Shown: positions 33,096 to 44,447, numbered from the stretch's first letter. The stretch is DNA of 64,000 nt from Cycas panzhihuaensis (GCA_023213395.1 CM041465.1:114955741-115019740), one strand, 5' to 3'. The notes: a model not told the origin generated them from the letters alone. Numbers and translations: made by a program.

Positions 33096-34001
33096 TTAGT
33101 CGAGGGGGTTGTTGATGTTGTTGTTGCTGGAATCTTTGTTGGAATTGCTGACGTGGCTGCTGCTATCTCTGATTTTGTTGACGTATCGCCGCTGTTGACG
33201 TAGATCTGCTTGCTTCTTCCTACAATCAAGTGCTATGTGGCCAGCTTTGCCACAATAGTGACACACAACTTTGGTCTTTGAAGAACCATTGTTCATGTTC
33301 CAAAATTGCTTTGAGAGTGCAGGTTTGGGGTTCTGTTTGGCCTTTGATTTGGCTGTGAGTGCCCCTGATGTTGATGGTTCCTCTTCATTATCCTTGGTGT
33401 AGATTTGTTCTTCTTGAAGCAATAAACTTTCAAATTCATTGAATGGTATTCTTTTGAGAGAACCATCTCTTGTAGTAGACGATATAAAGCCATTGTAGTC
33501 CTTTGGCAAAGCTTTGGTGATAGATGTGATAAGTTCATCTCTTGTTGCTGGACTACCTAGTGTATTCAACTCATTACATACCTCCTTGATAGAGGAAAGA
33601 AAAGCCGACATAGGTTTTTCAAACTTTACAGAATACAACTTGCCTTTTACCATTAAAATGCGAGCTTCATCTCGCCTTTCATACAAAGAGGACAAAATGT
33701 CCCAAGCTTCCTTAGAAGTTTTTGCACATACAATGTTTTGATCCACATGTACATCAACAATCATATGAAGGAATGCCAAAGCGATTTCATCTTTGGCTTC
33801 CCAAGCAGCAACAAAAGTATCATCAGGTTGAACAGTTACATTGCCATTGACAACAGGTACAGGTTGGGGTATCCTTCCAGAAACATAACCCTAAAATTCA
33901 TTCATGATCAACAGATTCTGAGTGATCCTTTTCCATTCTTGATAGTTATCTTGACTTGTTAATCTAATGGTGCATGCATTAAGCATGTTAATAGCAACCA
34001 T
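33096..34001 (-). pseudogene. Gag of A2
   Basis: Start at 34,001 ('MVAINMLNACTIRLTSQDN'), with a stop after about 35 codons near 33,893 (S codon TCG to TAG compared with A1). It is then open from 33,779 to 33,096, with 'WDILSSLYERRDEARILMV', 'LPKDYNGFISSTTRD' and a CCHC knuckle 'CHYCGKAGHIALDC'. After the knuckle the frame shifts, giving an unrelated Asn/Ser-rich tail. Confidence 0.85.
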
Positions 34002-36348
34002 GTTTTAGTTGTAAGGCTTGAAGCTAGCAGATAACTTGGAAACTCAAAGCTTTCATCGCTTAAGTTCCACCTTCTAACGAAACCAACAGTTCTAATCTTA
34101 CTAGAAGATCCAACAACTGAATGGAATGATGAGGGGTGGAGGACTAGGCTATGGAGTTGGTCCAACCCTGATCTATAGAAGAGACCCAACAATTGGCTAA
34201 GTTAAGTCTAGGACAAGGCAGGTAGGGTTGATCTGCATGGACGTACCAAAACCTTGGGATTCACTGCCCCAATAACACCCTTTTCGAACTTCCTTTCGTT
34301 CAAGCAACCTTAATTGTCGCACGAATTTAATTGACGGCCTATTGGTCCCCTAGGGAATGCACCAAGCTTAAGGTTATTTCGAGGCAAGGTTTGAACCTTT
34401 TTTAACATCTCCAACAAGATTTTTAAGTCACTTTTTAGAAGGTTAAAGTGAACTTAAGATTTATTTTTACTTGGATGATGTACTTATGAAAGTGCTTAAT
34501 TAAGCTTACAATGAAAAGAGGCTTTAAAAAGAAGGAAACAAGTACATCAAATGAACACTTAAAGTGTTGTTTACAATGAGCACTTAATGAAGTGAGAGTG
34601 CTTATGCTGATCCAAGTAAAGAAAGATGCTTGAGTACAATGAGTTTTGCAAGAAAAAGTACTTTGAAAAAATGCTAAGTACTCAATGAAGTAAAGCAAAA
34701 CCTTGTGATGAAGATACAAATGGGTTTCTTTTAATGCTCAAGAGTGAAGGTAAGAAAACCACTTGCCAAATAAAGGGACATCAAGCACCAAGTGTTGGGA
34801 CTTTAAAATAGTCCCAACGATAAAAAAATGAAGTGATTTTATTAAGTACAAAGTATTTTTAAGCCCTTTTTGTGACTAAGGGCAATAGGTCACCATGCGA
34901 GGTGCCTTAAAAGAAGTGTTTGAAATAGTGATAAATATCAGTTTTGCAATGTGCAAACACTTAGAATCACTTCACCTAAGCCAATTAACACTTATACAAC
35001 ATTAATTAAGTGTTAAAAAAAAAGTTTAAAGAGCAAAAAACAAAGGCTAAAATTCAATTTTTTTGCAACTTGAGCAATAAGGACACCACGCAGGGAGCCT
35101 TAATAAGCACTAAAAATAGTGAAAATTTTCACTTAATGATGATAATGGTGCTTAGAAATTACTTGTTTGAGTCACTTACCACATTTGCAAAATTTTTTTT
35201 ATGTGTGTAGTGCACTAAAAAAGTAAGGAAAAACAAGGTTTATTAATGACAAAATGACTTTTAGATAATATAAAGTAACAACCTTTAGAAATAAGAAAAA
35301 AAGGAATATTCAGACAGAGAACTATTCTTAAAAGTATAACATAAGGTTCAAAAATCAAAAGTTTGATTTAAATTAAAAAAAAGAAAAGTCGTTCATGGCA
35401 GCGTGACTTGGGCGGCTCCCGTGGACACGCAAATGATGAGAATAGCGTGTAGAGACTTCTGTTTGTGTTGAAAATTCAGGAGGAGGGGTGCCCAAGTGGT
35501 ATCCAACTCCCTCTAAAATTTCAAGGCCTTTCGTCAAGTTTGTAGAGAGCTGCAAATAATTGAAGTTATGACTGGTTACATGTCCTTGAGAAAGGAAAAC
35601 TGGAGCCGTACGGATGTCTGGGGTTTTAAACTCTCGTATTAATCACTAAAACTCTTCCCTTAAGTCAACTACAACTGCATGCAGGGTCAGTATGTGGACA
35701 GCCAACTTGATATGAGAAAAAAGAGTGAAAAATAGTAATTTTTTATGCTTTTTGAGTGGGGTTTCAAGGCTGAAAATGTCCAGAAATTGATCCACAGCCT
35801 ACAAGGGGCCTCAAACTTCAAGTAAATTCAGTTTGAGAGCTTCAAATGGCTGGAGAATAGCTCAGCACCCAAATGTGAGAAAAAAATTAGCTAAAAAATG
35901 CAGATTTTAGTAGAAAAATTACAAAAAAACGTGAGTAAACTTGCCCAGATTTGATGAACAACTGATACAAATTGATTGCAAAACAATTATGAGCCTCAAA
36001 AAATGCTTACAACGCTGATTTGTAGTCACAAAGTGATCTAATATCTCAGATCTGCCTCTTATCTTTGAAAAAATATTTTTTTCTTGAAGAAAAATTAAAG
36101 AAAAAGCACTATTTTTGAAGAAAACAGTGTTGCACGCTTTGATAGAGATCTGAAAAAAAATTTCAGATCTGAAAGTAGCCTTGCTCTAGCCTTCAACACT
36201 GTTCCAAGAAGCTTGAATCTGCAGAAAATGGGTCTTAGCAAACCTTGGATCGCCTTCGGAGGGTGAAGGTCGTCACTGAGGGTTTGTAACCCTTCTTTGA
36301 ATCTCCTTGAGCAGAAAAAATCAGAACAGAGGGAACTAGTCCCCTCTA
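34002..36348 (-). repeat. Leader of A2
   Basis: A non-coding leader of about 2.3 kb. Blocks of 'ggtcaccatgcgaggtgcc' type occur near 34,889 and 35,081, two against three in A1. From about 35,390 to the primer-binding site it does not match A1. No gene is seen. Confidence 0.65.
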
Positions 36349-36360
36349 GCTCTGATACCA
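36349..36360 (-). promoter_or_regulatory. Primer-binding site of A2
   Basis: The minus strand reads TGGTATCAGAGC exactly, two bases from the 5' LTR. It fits the 3' end of initiator tRNA-Met. Confidence 0.85.
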
Positions 36361-36362
36361 AA

Positions 36363-36919
36363 TATGAAAAGAGGCCTAATGGCCTCATAGTCCCAAGCTT
36401 TAGAAGTTAGGTTCACTCTAGTTTTAGAAAGCAACAAATGCTAACAAGTATGATACTCTTAAGATGAAAAGCATAAGCAAGACAAAGCATGAAAATGAAG
36501 GAGCAAGAAAATGATACCAAATGTATAAAGGTTGGAATTGGTCCAACTTCCAAATGAATAAACAGTTTGATTAACGAATTGACAACATAACAATACAACT
36601 CCAACTCTATATGAGAACAATGAGGAGAGGTCTTATTATATAGAGTGAAATGAGAGACCTAAGGCATTGGATGTTTGACAAGTGTCAAACATCCAAGGTA
36701 CATGCCTTGCATGTAGGACATGTGTCCTTTTGGGGCTCTCAAGTGAGCAAAAGTGCATGGGGGTCGATTTGACCATTTAGTGACAACGTTGTGTCACTAG
36801 AAAGAATGTGGGTGTGCACTTTATCACTTAAGTGATAAGTCACCCCTAAAGTACAAAAGTACAAATATTACATGAAAAATAAAGTACATAATCTTAACAT
36901 GTAAACATAAGGTTTAACA
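36363..36919 (-). repeat. 5' LTR of A2 (557 bp)
   Basis: Same sequence family as 29,227-29,837. The top-strand start is TATGAAAAGAGG instead of TGTGAAAAGAGG, so the conserved end dinucleotide has mutated. It ends GGTTTAACA, then GCAAA. Confidence 0.9.
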
Positions 36920-36924
36920 GCAAA

Positions 36925-37230
36925 AGGGGTTAGAGGGGAGAAAATCAAACAACACAAGGGGCAGATTACAAAAGAAATTGAAGTTGGAGAAGGAATGAGA
37001 AGATGATGAAGGTCAAACTATGAAGAACGTTCCCTGATCAACTAATGGTTATCGACTAGTGGCTTCAAACTCCAAAAGTAATGACTCTCCTTAGCGCTTG
37101 AATGAATCCAACACGAGGCTCAAATTCTCAATTAATATCAACAATGTGAATGCACGTGGAGGATGTCTAATAGCATTCTGGCAACACTTTGTTGCTAAAG
37201 TTTTTCTCTCATTGTCTAATGGAATGAAGG

Positions 37231-37233
<3 letters not shown>
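36925..37233. other. Unique flank between A2 and H
   Basis: About 310 bp of sequence between two insertions. No coding similarity is seen. Confidence 0.5.

Positions 37234-37301
<68 letters not shown>
37234..37301. repeat. (AT)n microsatellite
   Basis: An uninterrupted AT dinucleotide array of about 68 bp. Element H is inserted at its right edge. Confidence 0.97.
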
Positions 37302-37303
<2 letters not shown>

Positions 37304-37536
37304 TGTTGAAAAACAGAGCAAAGACAGAACTTGATTTGTACAGAGAAGAGAAAGAGTGATTATTTCATTGAGATTCAGTCTCCTTAAATATACATCAACA
37401 ATGTGACCGTTACAAACTGAATTGTAACCGAACAGTCTAAGACTGCCAAGTTTCACAATCTTATATTGGAGTTACATTTGAGAGTGGTCCCAACATGACC
37501 TCCTTTCTCACTTAGATAAAACATTACATATCAACA
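37304..37536 (-). repeat. 3' LTR of H (233 bp)
   Basis: Starts TGTTGAAAAACAGAG and ends TTACATATCAACA. A purine-rich tract (AAGATAGGG on the minus strand) lies next to it on the right. Confidence 0.92.
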
Positions 37537-37543
37537 CCCTATC

Positions 37544-38476
37544 TTAATGTTTTATCTCTAATAGTCTCATTTTGTTTCTTAAATATTTAAGCCTTTCTTT
37601 TCCAAGAGGCTTTGTCAGAAGATTTGCAACCTGTTCGGTTGAGGGATGACTCAAGTCAATTTCTTTATTATGTACCTTTTCTCTTATGAAATGATGGTGA
37701 ACTTCAATATGCTGGGTTCTTGCATGTAGAATTGGATTCTTGGTTAGCTTGATAGCACTTTGATTGTCGCACTTCAAGGAAGTTGCCTTTTTTTGCTGTT
37801 GATCCAGGTCGAGCAAAAGTTGTCTTAACTAGATAGCTTCACAAGTTGCTGACGCAGTTGCTTTGTATTCTGCTTCTGTAGAAGAGACAACAACTGTAGC
37901 TTGTTTATTACTACACCAGGAGATTGCTGATGATCCTAAAAGAAAACAATATCCACTAGTGGATTTCCTTTGTTCTTTGTCTTCAGCCCAGTCGGAGTCA
38001 CAATACCCTGATATTTCGATTGAGCATCCTTTTAAGTATACTAACTTAAGATCTGTTGTTCCTTTAAGATATCTCAAAATTCTTTTTGCAGCCTGCCAAT
38101 GTCTCAATTTTGGATTTTGCATGTATCTGGATATTAGTCCTACTGAATAGGATATGTCAGTGGCCGTGGTCAGATAAATCAGACTTCCAATCATTTGTTT
38201 ATATAAGGTGACATTAGCATCTTTTTCCATATTATCTGCCATTAAGTCACAGTTTGTTTCCATGGGCGTTGTACATGGATTGCAGTTCTCCATCTGAAAT
38301 CGAACAAGCAAATTTTTGATGTAGTTGCTATGGGACAAGGTTATATAATTTTGATATTGACCTACCTCCAATCCCAAGTAATAATTTAGCGAACCCAAGT
38401 CTGTCATTTCAAATTTCTGTTGAAGTTGATCCTTGATGTCTTTAATTCCTCCTCCATCATTTCCAGTAAGAAGCAT
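37544..38476 (-). pseudogene. Reverse transcriptase end and RNase H of H
   Basis: 38,476 down to 37,829 carries 'MLLTGNDGGGIKDIKDQL' (just after the YVDD box), '[19 protein letters not shown]', 'YCDSDWAEDKEQRKSTSGY' and 'VVSSTEAEYKATASATCEAI'. A TAG stop near 37,828 interrupts it, and it resumes to 37,544 with 'CDNQSAIKLTKNPILHARTQ' and 'LLTKPLGKERLKYLR'. The RNase H acidic residues are visible. Confidence 0.88.
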
Positions 38477-39833
38477 ATCATCAACATAGACAACAATTAT
38501 CGTTACCTTGTTGTTCTTTTTCCTTATGTAGAGACTAGAGTCGGAGTTGCATCGATTGAACTTATTTTCTTCAAGGAAATGATCTAATTTAGCATACCAA
38601 GCCCGCGGGGCTTGTTTTAGACCATACAGGGCCTTTTTTAATCTGCAGACTAGATTTTCTTGTCATTTTTCAGTGTATCCTTCAGGTTGTTGCATGTAGA
38701 CTTCTTCTAATTCGCCATTTAAGAAGGTGCTTTTTACGTCTAATTGAGAGATTTTCCAATTTTGTGCTGTAGCCAAGGCTATTACTGTTCTTATAGTGTT
38801 CATTTTTGCTACTGGAGAAAAGGTTTCATCAAAATCTACACCTGCTGTTTGTGTATATCCTTTTGCGACTAATCTTGCTTTATATTTTCCTACCTTACCA
38901 TCCATTCCCTTTTTTGTTTTGTAAACCCATTTGTAGCTTACAGCAGATTTGTTGGCAGGTAGTTCTACTAATTCCCATGTCTGATTTTTCCTGATTGAGT
39001 TCATTTCATTGTCCATTGCAACTTTCCATTCTTGACGATCTTTTGCTTCTTGGAAGTTTTGAGGTTCGACTTTGCTTAGAAGAGCTTTTGACCTTTGCCC
39101 TCTTGTTTTATGTTCTATTACATTACTTTTCCCTTCTTCAATTGTTTTAATATACCATTTTGGCAACCTTTTCTGTCTTCGTGAGTCTTCCTTCTCATTG
39201 GAGTCTTTTGTTACTTGACCAGTCTCACTTGTTGATGATGGATCAGTTGGCCCTTCTTCTGAAGTGATCTCAGATTCATTCTCTTGCTTAGCTTCTGGTG
39301 CTTCTTCTTCTAAAGTGATCTCTGATTTATTTTCTTGCTCATCTTCATGTGTCCCTTCATTTTCAGTGTGCCTGACAGCTTCCTGTTTAATTCCCTTTTC
39401 ACCCTCCTCTATTATTCTAATTTGTGAGAATTCAATAGAATCTTCTTCATTAAAAACGACATCTCTGCTTACATAGATTTTGTTAGTTTTAGGATCTATG
39501 CATTTATAGGCTTTTGAATTTTTACTGTAGCCTATCAAAATGCATTCTATGCTTTTTGCATCCAGTTTGGATCTTTTTTTATCAGGAATATGAACAAACG
39601 CTTGACTACCAAAAACTTTGAGAAGACTTACATCGGGTTTTTTTCCTGTCCAAGCTTTTTCTGGAGTGATATCCTTCAAGGCTTTTGTGGGACTTCTATT
39701 TATTAAGTAACAAGCCGTGCTTACTGCCTTTGCCCAATAGGATTTTGGTATATTTGTTCCATATACCATACTTCGAGCCATTTGCATTAGAGTTCTATTC
39801 TTCCTTTCTGCTACTCCATTCGACTGAGGAGTA
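38477..39833 (-). pseudogene. Integrase C-terminus, linker and reverse transcriptase of H
   Basis: Frame 38,663-39,787, extended upstream to the G insertion through 'NGVAERKNRTL', contains 'SYWAKAVSTACYLINRSPTK', 'KIYVSRDVVFNEED', an acidic Glu-rich linker (about residues 120-200), 'SYKWVYKTKKGMDGK' and 'QLDVKSTFLNGELEEVYMQ'. The catalytic loop 'YVDDMLLTGND' is at about 38,465-38,495, after a stop near 38,663. The linker is more acidic than in family A. Confidence 0.87.
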
Positions 39834-40213
39834 TGTTAAGTTTTTAACATGGAGAACACTCATCAACAGCAAGATCAATAACATCAACAGAGATTAACAC
39901 AATATAATCGGAATGTATTACCATATCAAAAGCACCAAAGACTCAATATGAGCCTTGATGATGTTATGTACTTACATACTACCTCAACCACCTTTATATA
40001 CTAAAGAGGTGGGAGACTATACATTTCAAGTAATGCAGGTGGGACAAATACCTTTGTCCTGACCAATAACATTACACCACAAACTTGACCAATAACCTTC
40101 TATCTTTTTACATAGTATTATAATGACCCTTTGACCCTAAGACTTAGGACTATGACTAATAATCCTAGGACCCACTTTTACTTAACCCCACACATTAAAC
40201 ATTATTTCTAACA
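39834..40213 (-). repeat. 3' LTR of G (380 bp)
   Basis: Starts TGTTAAGTTTTTAACATGG and ends ATTATTTCTAACA. The LTR opens with a short inverted repeat, TGTTAAG...TTTAACA. Confidence 0.93.
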
Positions 40214-40228
40214 CCTCCCCTTAATGTT
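40214..40228 (-). promoter_or_regulatory. Polypurine tract of G
   Basis: The minus strand reads CATTAAGGGGAGGTG next to the 3' LTR. This shows that the plus-strand priming signal is intact in G. Confidence 0.75.
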
Positions 40229-40239
40229 TAATGTTTGAA

Positions 40240-41478
40240 CTAAGGACAATTTGACATACATTGACACTTGACATGAATTTGAGACATTAAAGACAACATG
40301 ACTATCAACAGACTCTGATGCACTTTGTCTTCTTTAAATCTCCACTGCCTTGATCTTGGAAAGGTCTTGAACACCATGTCTTGGGCATGGTCTTGGTCTT
40401 CAACCTTGTAGTCTCCTTTGAACTGACGATCTTCGGACTTTGCCTCTTTCAACTTCACACATAATTGAGAATCCTGTTTGCTTCTCCCTTCTTCAGTATG
40501 TGAGTGACCCAAGTAGATGTTAGCAATATCATCATTATCCAAATGCAACAATGAGTTGTCAACTGTTAAGACATCATTATCCTCCCCTGAAGCAATGGAC
40601 TTATCGAGACGAGTTCTTGCAAATTGTATGATATATCCTGTTTTCTTCGTATCACTCAAGGAGTTCCATGAACTAAGTATAATGAGAATTTCCATGATAC
40701 TCACATGCATATACTTTTTGATTATGGATATGCATACATGGAACATTATTTCAATCTGATTGACTTTCATAGTCAGGTAACCTATCCAAAAGGTAATATG
40801 AATTCGATAAGCAAGATCCTGATGACATGGTATCCTCCTTATGTTTCTTTGAAAACAACTTTCTAGTGCTGCTCTAGGATATGCTGTTATAATTTTGATC
40901 TTTTCAAAGATGAGAATGGAAGATGTAACTGAGTTGAGGGAGATCACGGATATTTTCCAATACATGCAAATCACTGTATGACCTGTTACCATTTGAATTC
41001 TTCCTATCAACTTGTCAGCACAAACTAGGATAACATTATTCATACCTTTTGTTAGGCAACTCGTGTCTGCATGAACTATTACTGCCAAGAATTGGTGCCC
41101 AGAATCTTCAGCCTCCAAGGCTGGTTTCAAGATATTTGAAGGAGTCATGGTTTTGTCATGCTGGCTTTCCCTTTTTTCTTTTCTCTTCAACTTCTTCCTT
41201 TGTTTTTTTGCTCTTTTGATTCTCTGCTGCACTTCTTCAGGTCCTTTTTCATGCACTTCTGTCAATAGTTTCCAAGCGTCCTCAGCTGAGTCCATATTCT
41301 GTAGAACCTGGATAATAAAGTGATAGGAAGAAGGGAGGTTGTCCTTATCAATGGCTGCAAGCATCACGTCAATAACAATTCTGTTTTTCCTTTTGGAAAT
41401 TTCCTCCCCTTCTTCATGAGGCATTTCAGTACCCATAACTGTTTTCCAAAGTTTCTTTACTACAAATAGAGTTTCCAT
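40240..41478 (-). CDS. Gag-like open frame of G (412 codons)
   Basis: The start region ('METLFVVKKLWKTVMGTEMP', 'AEDAWKLLTEVHEKG') and the predicted helices resemble the N-terminal half of a copia UBN2-type gag. A strongly basic segment (about residues 85-105, Lys/Arg-rich) follows. The rest, to residue 412, matches nothing I know, and no CCHC knuckle is seen. It is on the element's sense strand and ends close to the polypurine tract, so gag would be followed directly by the 3' LTR. It could be a rebuilt or frame-shifted gag or chance open sequence. No catalytic domain is present. Confidence 0.45.
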   Translation of the reverse strand: METLFVVKKLWKTVMGTEMPHEEGEEISKRKNRIVIDVMLAAIDKDNLPSSYHFIIQVLQNMDSAEDAWKLLTEVHEKGPEEVQQRIKRAKKQRKKLKRKEKRESQHDKTMTPSNILKPALEAEDSGHQFLAVIVHADTSCLTKGMNNVILVCADKLIGRIQMVTGHTVICMYWKISVISLNSVTSSILIFEKIKIITAYPRAALESCFQRNIRRIPCHQDLAYRIHITFWIGYLTMKVNQIEIMFHVCISIIKKYMHVSIMEILIILSSWNSLSDTKKTGYIIQFARTRLDKSIASGEDNDVLTVDNSLLHLDNDDIANIYLGHSHTEEGRSKQDSQLCVKLKEAKSEDRQFKGDYKVEDQDHAQDMVFKTFPRSRQWRFKEDKVHQSLLIVMLSLMSQIHVKCQCMSNCP

Positions 41479-42300
41479 CTTAATTTTTCAAAAACGAAAA
41501 TTAGTTCTAATATATTTGGACAAAGGGAAGGGAAGATCTGATAGCCAGTATTCATTTTTTTCAGGCAGAAAGACTATGACATCACTCAACTCCATAGTGT
41601 ATGATCAAAGAATATCCACTTCAGCTTGAAAATCAAATCAACAAAGGAAGACTTAAACCTGAATATTGTTCCAGCTCTCCTCACAATCTATGAATGTTGC
41701 TGCCAAGGCAACTATCGTGGTGGGTAGTGCTCTCCTTCCACATTTTGTGTATACCTGTAAACAACCAACTGACCAAAGATTGGAGTTTCCTATCAAGATT
41801 ACTCTTCCAGCCGGTTTGTCACACCACTGTGTTACAACTGTAAAGAAATGACCTCCTCCTGCAACAGTAGTAATGGTGTCTTCAGTTGACAAATTCCTGC
41901 TTCAACTCTGTGTCTTGAACAGATTTAGAAAAAGAGCTTAAGGATTCGATGACAGCCTCATACACTTCAATGCCCTTCAGATTTTGATAATAATTGGCAA
42001 ATGCACAGTAAGCGCTAATAACGTCCACAGTATGCAAGGCATCAACAACAAAAGTGCAGCTCTATCTTCATGAGTACTGCCTGCCAAGACTGTGTTCAAG
42101 ACCTTTGCTGTTCAACCACACGCCAGATCGCTAGTGCTGTCCTTATTTTAGCCAGCTGTCAAAACTGGCAAGGTTGTCATGTCTTTGACCAGGATTCACA
42201 AGAACTCAACATAAGACTGACTTACAATTTCTTATCACATGATCAAATTCTGCAGTGTTCACCCTCTTTCTTCGACACTTCCCTTAGAAATTGGTCATAC
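41479..42300. other. Interior of G without recognised gene
   Basis: Two short minus-strand stretches look protein-like but unassigned. 41,653-41,892 has '[20 protein letters not shown]'. About 41,900-42,060 has 'VDVISAYCAFANYYQNLKGI' in another frame. They may be further captured host exons, on the opposite strand to the KH and SPRY pieces. I do not recognise either one. Confidence 0.35.
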
Positions 42301-42360
42301 ATATCATTACCAACCTGACCGAGAGTCACACTGTGAAGCCCAAGCCTAGCTGCTGCAATT

Positions 42361-42906
42361 GCAAATCAATCTCAGATAGAGGAGAATCTGCCACATCAGT
42401 CTTGGGGACTCAATCAGAGTAGTTCTCTACCCAGTAGTGGTGGCACATGACTTGGAAGTAATTCTCAATATATGCCGTATGCTTCGCAACATGACAATTA
42501 TTATCCCCCTTCTGAGCTACCTCCGTTGGACACACAGCCACACCATGGTCTATCTGTGTATGGTAGGGATCCATCCCTTGGGGTGCATCCAATAGGAAAT
42601 CCAGCACCAGCACCTATTATCACGCAGGTGACTTAGCACATGCAAATTTCTCTATCGTATGCGGATGCTATAATTAGCACAGCTGGTGCAAATATTGGCT
42701 ATATGCGTAGAGCCAGCGGCGTAACAATTGCTATTCAAGAAACTAGAGGAGTTCCTGGGGAGATGACTGTTGAAATTCATGGAACTGCTACACAAGTTCA
42801 GAGTATTTCTGCATCATTGATAAGATCAGATCAATTGTCTGCACGTTTAATTTGTATCTTTTGTCCATTCCGAAATATCAATATGGTGAAAAATGCGAGC
42901 CCTTAG
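42361..42906 (+). pseudogene. Captured fragment of FLK/PEPPER-like KH-domain gene
   Basis: On the plus strand (antisense to G), 42,361-42,639 encodes the Pro/Gln-rich spacer of this family ('QYMPYASQHDNYYPPSELPP', 'GLSVYGRDPSLGVHP'). Then comes the start of the third KH domain: '[20 protein letters not shown]', '[20 protein letters not shown]' and '[12 protein letters not shown]'. The GxxG loop (family 'GTAGANI') is present but preceded by S. Stops in the spacer near 42,450 and 42,635 disable it. The match ends after 'TQVQ' at about 42,804; the next 100 bp do not fit. KH proteins of this class bind RNA and act in flowering-time regulation in Arabidopsis. This copy lacks KH1 and KH2. Confidence 0.8.
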
Positions 42907-43640
42907 ACTTAATGAACTCATGGAAGATTGATTTGGCAGCAGCCCTTACAACTGTTTTGCTGGTGGTTTTGGTTTTTGTAGTAACAATGTTCTTCAGATA
43001 TGGACATCTGCGAGCTTACAGGCGCAGAGAGACTCTGTACATAGAAATTATGAGGTCGTACAATACAAAATCCTCTAAAACAATCCAAAATTTCTGCAAC
43101 AACAGAGTATTGGAAGATGTAACTTATCCCGTGAAGACCTTCAGCTGGAGCGATCATCCGTCTCTGATAGCAGAAGCACTGGAACACGGGTGGACAACCT
43201 TTGCTTTCACTTACACGAATGGTTCCACTTCATCCAATTTATGGGAACTCTGTACGTTCTGCACTCAACCGGATCGGCTCAAAGTACTCGCTGCAGGCCC
43301 TTCAGACGGCCCTGCCATTGCCAGGACCTTCGGTACTTTGTTTTCCCCAGGAGTCGTACTTTGAAATCATTATTATTTCAGAAGGAATTGGGGATACATC
43401 CGGAGAAGTTACCCTCGGGGATCACAATGATAGGGCAAGACTCGTATCAAAACTACCTCTGAATTCGCAGGGTCATTCCACAGGAGGATATGGGTCCCAT
43501 TATAACAGGAGGATTCAATGCAGCAGCGAGTTGTCAACTGTTAACACACCACTGTTCTCTATGCCGTCTACCTCATCTGCCAACTTCGAGACAGTAGAGC
43601 ATGCCAGACCCAACGAATATTGATGATGAGGACAAGACTA
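42907..43640 (+). pseudogene. Captured fragment of membrane-anchored SPRY-domain gene
   Basis: Plus strand. A start codon at 42,913 opens 'MNSWKID' and a clear transmembrane segment ('LTTVLLVVLVFVVTMFF') followed by basic residues. Then comes 'FSWSDHPSLIAEALEHGW', which I associate with plant SPRY-domain proteins. After a frameshift at about 43,240-43,300 the frame continues 'TALPLPGPSVLCFPQESYFE', the start of the SPRY domain, and decays near 43,620. The C-terminal half of SPRY is not found. It begins about 100 bp after the KH fragment, on the same strand. Confidence 0.7.
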
Positions 43641-43738
43641 TGGATGAGACTGAGAACATGAAATAGGTTTCGTGCGATCGAGAACATGAGACAGTTTCGT
43701 GTTTTAGGCGCCCGAGAACATGAGATGAGTTTCGTGTA

Positions 43739-43999
43739 GTGAACATGAGACAGGTTTCAGGCAGTCTTGTCTACGCCCATTGGTGCAGCTGCAGATTTGA
43801 TGAAAATGAACTGGAAGTTGAACTAGTAACTGGCAGCACTCTTGTTGGGATGGTCTCTGTCGACTTGAAGCTGTTGAGATTCCAGTGTACTGCTTGTTCT
43901 TCAATCGGAATGGATTCTATCCTTAGAGAATTACTTCTAGTCTTTATCAGAGAGGCCTATGGACTGGAGGTCAGCTTACAGGATAATCTTCTATGGTAG
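43739..43999 (+). other. Unassigned open stretch in G
   Basis: An 86-codon plus-strand frame with 'CSCRFDENELEVELVTGSTL'. It follows the SPRY fragment after a stretch in which 'gagaacatgag' is repeated four times (about 43,650-43,750). It may be a third captured piece or chance. I do not recognise it. Confidence 0.3.
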
Positions 44000-44435
44000 A
44001 GGTTTGAATTACACTTCATTCATGTAGCAGGGTAAGTCTTTCATACATAACTAATACCTTCTTCACCTCACCGCTTATAATATTTCTGGGGTTAGGGTTT
44101 CACCAATCCCTAAATCAAAACTGGCAACTCATGAATATTGGCAATCATATTTCCATAGACATGTCACAGTGGCGAATCTGAGGATCCAAGGAATATCCTC
44201 CACACATCAATATGTTGGCCTTGACTCCAAGATAACCATAACACAAACAATGCAATGAAGAAGTGATATTACCTGGTGAAATTTCTGATTCATATCAGCA
44301 TGGTTTAATGAATCTTCCTCCTTGCTTGAGTACTTTATGTTCCACTGGGCTTCTCCTTTCTCTCAATCTCCTTTCCAACTTGAATCCTCAATCTGGCAGC
44401 TGACCCAACACTTCAATGTCCTCAACACACAACCT
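44000..44435 (-). other. Leader of G
   Basis: A region just downstream of the 5' LTR and primer-binding site on the minus strand. No gene is seen. It probably holds the packaging signal of the element, but nothing in the sequence shows this directly. Confidence 0.4.
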
Positions 44436-44447
44436 GCTCTTATACCA
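44436..44447 (-). promoter_or_regulatory. Primer-binding site of G
   Basis: The minus strand reads TGGTATAAGAGC, one change from the tRNA-Met(i) type site, and abuts the 5' LTR. Confidence 0.8.

Larger units (their letters stand above)
29227..36919 (-). mobile_element. Ty1/copia element A2, both LTRs and target duplication
   Basis: The most complete family-A element: 7693 bp, 3' LTR 29,227-29,837, 5' LTR 36,363-36,919, and GCAAA direct repeats at 29,222-29,226 and 36,920-36,924. The minus strand carries leader, gag, protease, integrase, reverse transcriptase and RNase H. Gag has a stop near 33,893, and reverse transcriptase and RNase H have frameshifts, but 31,363 to about 33,090 is one long frame. 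It serves as the reference for A1, A3 and A4. Confidence 0.93.

Noticed and set aside
1944-36919. The repeated family-A copies considered as host tandem genes
   Set aside because: All copies carry LTR, protease, integrase and reverse-transcriptase signatures and are broken, so they are retrotransposons.
37098-37456. Open frames with long Ile-Tyr repeats on both strands
   Set aside because: They are translations of the (AT)n microsatellite.
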